This document shows positions 4,336 through 7,496 of a DNA stretch of 7,496 nt, piece after piece (position 1 is the first letter of the stretch; every line of letters begins with the position of its first letter). The position numbers and the translations under genes are program-made. This stretch comes from JBLHUT01 sp047629975 (lineage in GTDB: Bacteria; Pseudomonadota; Alphaproteobacteria; Rhodobacterales; Rhodobacteraceae). Below the pieces are notes generated by a model. That model was not told where the DNA came from. It ran no database searches and saw only the letters and a program-made list of their open reading frames with translations. The DNA lies in contig JBLHUT010000182.1 of assembly GCA_047629975.1 (NCBI GenBank), forward strand, positions 1 to 7,496, written 5' to 3'.

Positions 4336-7300
4336 ATGACTGATCTTTCCTCGTTGCGCGTGGAAATGCGCGCTACACATCTTCGGGACCAACAGGTCTG
4401 TTTGCAGCAACTTGAGCAGCATGCGGATATTTCCGCGTCGGTGCATGCGGGTGCGCGGCAGGCGGCGATCGGGTTGGTGCATTCCATTCGCCGTGAAAAC
4501 AAACCCGGCCTGATGGAGGTCTTTCTGGCGGAGTACGGGCTGTCGACCCAAGAGGGTGTCGCCCTGATGTGTCTTGCCGAGGCGCTGTTGCGGGTGCCTG
4601 ACCCCGACACGATCGACGCGCTGATCGAGGACAAGATTGCGCCGTCGTCCTGGGGGCGTCACATCGGGCATTCAAGCTCGTCACTGGTCAATGCCTCCAC
4701 ATGGGCGCTGATGCTGACGGGCAAGGTGCTGAAAAAGGACGCCGACCGTGTGGCCTCGGTGCTGCGCCGTTTGGTCAAGCGGATGGGAGAACCTGTCATT
4801 CGTGTGGCCGTGCAGCGCGCGATGAAGGAATTGGGGCATCAGTTTGTTTTGGGTCGCACCATCACCGAGGCCATTTCGCGCGCAAAGCCGAGAGAGGCCA
4901 AGGGGTTTACCTTTTCGTATGACATGTTGGGCGAAGCTGCGCTGACGGCGGCGGATGCATCTGAATATTATGCCGCCTACAGCCGTTCGATCGACGCAAT
5001 TGCCAAGCGTTGCACCAAAGGCGATGTCGGCACCAATCCCGGTATTTCGGTAAAGCTGTCCGCGCTGCACCCCAGATACGAGGTCGGGCAATCGACCCGT
5101 GTCAGGACAGAGCTGGTCGCGAGCACCCGTGCGCTTGCTCTCAAGGCGCGTGCGGCGGGAATGGGGTTCAACATCGATGCCGAGGAATCGGATCGGCTGG
5201 ACCTGTCGCTTGATGTCATCGAGGCGGTTCTGCGGGACCCTGCTCTTGCCGGATGGGACGGTTTCGGAGTGGTTGTTCAGGCGTACGGCAAGCGTGCGCC
5301 GTCGGTGCTGCGCTGGTTGAACGCGTTGGCAATCGAGCTGGACCGTAAATTGATGGTGCGGCTTGTCAAAGGGGCCTATTGGGACACAGAGATCAAGCTG
5401 GCACAGGTTGAGGGGCTATCGGGATTTCCGGTATTTACCAGTAAATCTGCCACTGATGTGTCTTATATTTGTTGTGCAAAGCTTTTGTTGGGAATGACCG
5501 ACCGGATCTATCCGCAATTTGCCACTCATAACGCGCATACTGTGTGTGCAATTCTTGAAATGGCGGATCAGGCCGGTATCCCGAAAAGTCACGCGTTCGA
5601 GTTCCAGCGTTTGCAGGGCATGGGCGAGGCGCTGCACCGTCAGGTAAAGGCCGCCAACGGAACCCGTTGTCGTGTCTATGCGCCGGTGGGGGCGCATCGT
5701 GATCTGTTGGCGTATCTCGTGCGACGTCTGCTTGAAAACGGCGCGAACAGCTCATTTGTGAACCAGATCGTGGACAAGGATGTACCAGCCGAACGCGTGG
5801 CCTCGGACCCGTTTGCGACGTTGGCAAGACTTGACCCCACAGCGCCCACAGCGGTTAAAATGCCTGCGGCCCTTTATGGTGCGGCGCGGGTCAATTCACG
5901 CGGCTGGGATCTGCACAACCTTACCGATCTGGAACAGATCGATGCCGCGCGTGATCCGTGGAAAGGGCATTACTGGGAGTTCGAGAGCGGCGATGGCCCA
6001 AAGGTTGTCATCACCAATCCTTGTGACTGGACCGATGTCGTGGGCAGTGTGGTTTATGCCACCAAAGAGGCCGCACAGGCCGCAATTGCTGCGGCAAGAA
6101 CGTGGGATGCACCGGTGGCGGTTCGTGCCGAGGTGCTGAATGCTGCGGCCGACCTTTATGAGGCGAATTTCGGATTGCTGTTTGCGGTTCTGTGCCGCGA
6201 GGCGGGAAAAACACCGGCGGATTGTATTGGCGAGTTGCGGGAGGCCGTTGATTTCCTGCGGTATTACGCCAGCGAAGCGAAGCGGCAGCCCGAGTTGCAA
6301 TCGCGCGGCGTCTTTGCCTGTATCTCCCCTTGGAACTTCCCGCTTGCCATTTTTACCGGACAGATTGCTGCGGCCTTGGCCGTTGGCAACGGGGTTGTGG
6401 CAAAACCGGCCGAGAGCACGTCGCTCACGGCGCTGCTGGCAACCCAATTGTTGCACCGGGCCGGTGTGCCTTTGGACGTGTTGCAGGTCATTGCAGGCAC
6501 AGGGGCCGAGGTCGGCGCGACCCTTTCCAGTGATCCGAAAATTGCGGGCATCTGTTTCACCGGATCCACGGCCACGGCGCAACATATCAACCGCGCCATG
6601 GCGGAGGGCCTTGCCCCCGATGCGCCGTTGATTGCGGAAACCGGCGGGCTGAATGCGATGATCGTCGATTCGACGGCACTGCCGCAACAGGCTGTGCGCG
6701 ATGCGGTTGTCTCGGCGTTTCAATCAGCCGGCCAGCGGTGTTCGGCGCTGCGCATTCTGTATGTCCAAGAGGATGTCGCGCCGTCTTTCCTTAAAATGCT
6801 TTATGGTGCGATGGATGATCTGACGATTGGCAATCCGTGGCTGATGTCCACCGACGTGGGGCCCGTGATCGACGTGCGGGCGCAGGCGGGCATCAACCGG
6901 CATATCGATGCGGCCCGCGCCGACGGGCGGGTGCTCAAGGAACTTGTTGCGCCTCAGGACGGTACGTTTATCGCGCCGACGGTGATAAAGGTAAAAGGCA
7001 TCGAAGATCTTGAGGAAGAGGTTTTTGGCCCTGTCCTGCACGTTGCAACGTATAAATCCCGCAACCTGAACCGCTTGCTTGATACAATCAACCGATCCGG
7101 CTTCGGGCTGACGTTTGGTCTGCATTCGCGCATTGACGACCGTGTTGAAAAGATCACCTCGCGGCTGAATGTCGGGAACCTTTATGTGAACCGGAACCAG
7201 ATCGGAGCGATTGTCGGCTCGCAACCTTTCGGTGGCGAGGGGCTTTCGGGGACCGGACCAAAGGCCGGAGGGCCCAATTATGTGCCGCGGTTTGCACAAC

Positions 7301-7496
7301 CTGCTGCGGTGGTCTGCGGTGAAATGGGCGAGGCGCCGCTTGCGGCGTTCGGGGTCGTTGAAGCCGCACTGGCCGATGCGCAAAACGAGCCGCCCCGCAA
7401 GCTCGAGGCACACGAGTTGCCGGGCCCGACCGGCGAATCCAACCGGTTGTCGGTTTTTGGTCGTGGAACGGTGCTGTGTCTGGGGCCAACAGCCGA
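4336..7496 (+). CDS. putA: Bifunctional proline dehydrogenase / L-glutamate-gamma-semialdehyde dehydrogenase PutA (3' end outside window)
   Basis: Oxidises proline to pyrroline-5-carboxylate with FAD and quinone, then glutamate semialdehyde to glutamate with NAD+. The frame is open for 1053 residues, so the gene continues past the edge. Residues 1-180 form the helical arm; there is no N-terminal ribbon-helix-helix, so this PutA should not bind DNA. The dehydrogenase barrel spans about 190-475: FSYDMLGEAALT (192-203), GISVKLSALHPRYE (236-249), VVVQAYGKR (312-320), YPQFATHNAHT (392-402) and the substrate-binding R463/R464/E467 in VRRLLENGAN. The aldehyde dehydrogenase spans about 520-990: PWNFPL with N667, K690 in VAKPAE, FTGST (741-745), E768 in AETGG, catalytic C802 in GQRC, EEVFGPV (894-900) and PFGGEGLSGTGPKAGGP (964-980). 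Sequence past about 990 suggests the extra C-terminal domain of type B PutA, as in Rhodobacter capsulatus. The ATG follows GGGGA; an in-frame TAG lies at 4300-4302. Confidence 0.97.
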   Translation, partial: MTDLSSLRVEMRATHLRDQQVCLQQLEQHADISASVHAGARQAAIGLVHSIRRENKPGLMEVFLAEYGLSTQEGVALMCLAEALLRVPDPDTIDALIEDKIAPSSWGRHIGHSSSSLVNASTWALMLTGKVLKKDADRVASVLRRLVKRMGEPVIRVAVQRAMKELGHQFVLGRTITEAISRAKPREAKGFTFSYDMLGEAALTAADASEYYAAYSRSIDAIAKRCTKGDVGTNPGISVKLSALHPRYEVGQSTRVRTELVASTRALALKARAAGMGFNIDAEESDRLDLSLDVIEAVLRDPALAGWDGFGVVVQAYGKRAPSVLRWLNALAIELDRKLMVRLVKGAYWDTEIKLAQVEGLSGFPVFTSKSATDVSYICCAKLLLGMTDRIYPQFATHNAHTVCAILEMADQAGIPKSHAFEFQRLQGMGEALHRQVKAANGTRCRVYAPVGAHRDLLAYLVRRLLENGANSSFVNQIVDKDVPAERVASDPFATLARLDPTAPTAVKMPAALYGAARVNSRGWDLHNLTDLEQIDAARDPWKGHYWEFESGDGPKVVITNPCDWTDVVGSVVYATKEAAQAAIAAARTWDAPVAVRAEVLNAAADLYEANFGLLFAVLCREAGKTPADCIGELREAVDFLRYYASEAKRQPELQSRGVFACISPWNFPLAIFTGQIAAALAVGNGVVAKPAESTSLTALLATQLLHRAGVPLDVLQVIAGTGAEVGATLSSDPKIAGICFTGSTATAQHINRAMAEGLAPDAPLIAETGGLNAMIVDSTALPQQAVRDAVVSAFQSAGQRCSALRILYVQEDVAPSFLKMLYGAMDDLTIGNPWLMSTDVGPVIDVRAQAGINRHIDAARADGRVLKELVAPQDGTFIAPTVIKVKGIEDLEEEVFGPVLHVATYKSRNLNRLLDTINRSGFGLTFGLHSRIDDRVEKITSRLNVGNLYVNRNQIGAIVGSQPFGGEGLSGTGPKAGGPNYVPRFAQPAAVVCGEMGEAPLAAFGVVEAALADAQNEPPRKLEAHELPGPTGESNRLSVFGRGTVLCLGPTA

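Noticed and set aside
5896..7413. Two long minus-strand open frames (5896-6723 and 6724-7413) inside putA
   Set aside because: Both are antisense to continuous aldehyde dehydrogenase coding sequence with intact catalytic motifs; the products are R/C-rich and unrecognisable.
4336..7496. Possible frameshift or pseudogene in putA
   Set aside because: I translated the whole frame codon by codon: no stop occurs and motifs of both catalytic domains appear in order in a single frame.
1..7496. CRISPR array, insertion sequence, phage, tRNA or riboswitch
   Set aside because: No regularly spaced repeats, transposase-like protein, terminal inverted repeats or cloverleaf were seen; gene content is typical metabolic and transport chromosome.

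Overview
The window reads as ordinary chromosomal DNA from an alphaproteobacterium, most likely a marine Rhodobacteraceae (Roseobacter-group) member. The reasons are the moderately GC-rich, GC3-biased codon use, a three-gene TRAP transporter, and an Lrp-type regulator divergent from a putA that lacks the enterobacterial DNA-binding domain, an arrangement known from Rhodobacter. No mobile element, CRISPR array, tRNA or rRNA was seen, and none of the complete genes is visibly broken. Two genes run off the window ends.

Left part (1-3572). A GbsR/MarR-type regulator begins at 76 and reads leftward out of the window. A perfect 18-bp palindrome (96-113) lies just upstream of it. After about 270 bp of gene-free DNA, a TRAP operon reads rightward: periplasmic binding protein (385-1401), a hairpin with a T-rich tail (1419-1453), small membrane subunit (1475-2110) and large membrane subunit (2172-3572, TTG start). 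The likely logic is that the binding protein captures a small solute, probably carboxylate-bearing, the two membrane proteins import it with an ion gradient, and the hairpin lowers membrane-subunit expression relative to the binding protein. The divergent GbsR-like protein may control both directions. The substrate cannot be read from the sequence; an osmolyte-related compound is only a guess from the regulator family.

Middle (3573-3746). This convergent spacer holds two strong hairpins without T-tracts.

Right part (3747-7496). An Lrp/AsnC-family regulator (putR-like, minus strand) is divergent from putA (plus strand). PutA is a bifunctional proline dehydrogenase / glutamate-semialdehyde dehydrogenase that oxidises proline to glutamate. 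Its frame stays open from 4336 to the window end (1053 residues) and continues beyond. The 115-bp divergent spacer carries an 8-bp repeat in two copies 31 bp apart, a good candidate for the Lrp-type binding site. The TRAP and put units are convergent and need not be functionally linked.

I found no convincing new system. The most useful leads are the two candidate operators and the unassigned substrate of the TRAP transporter.
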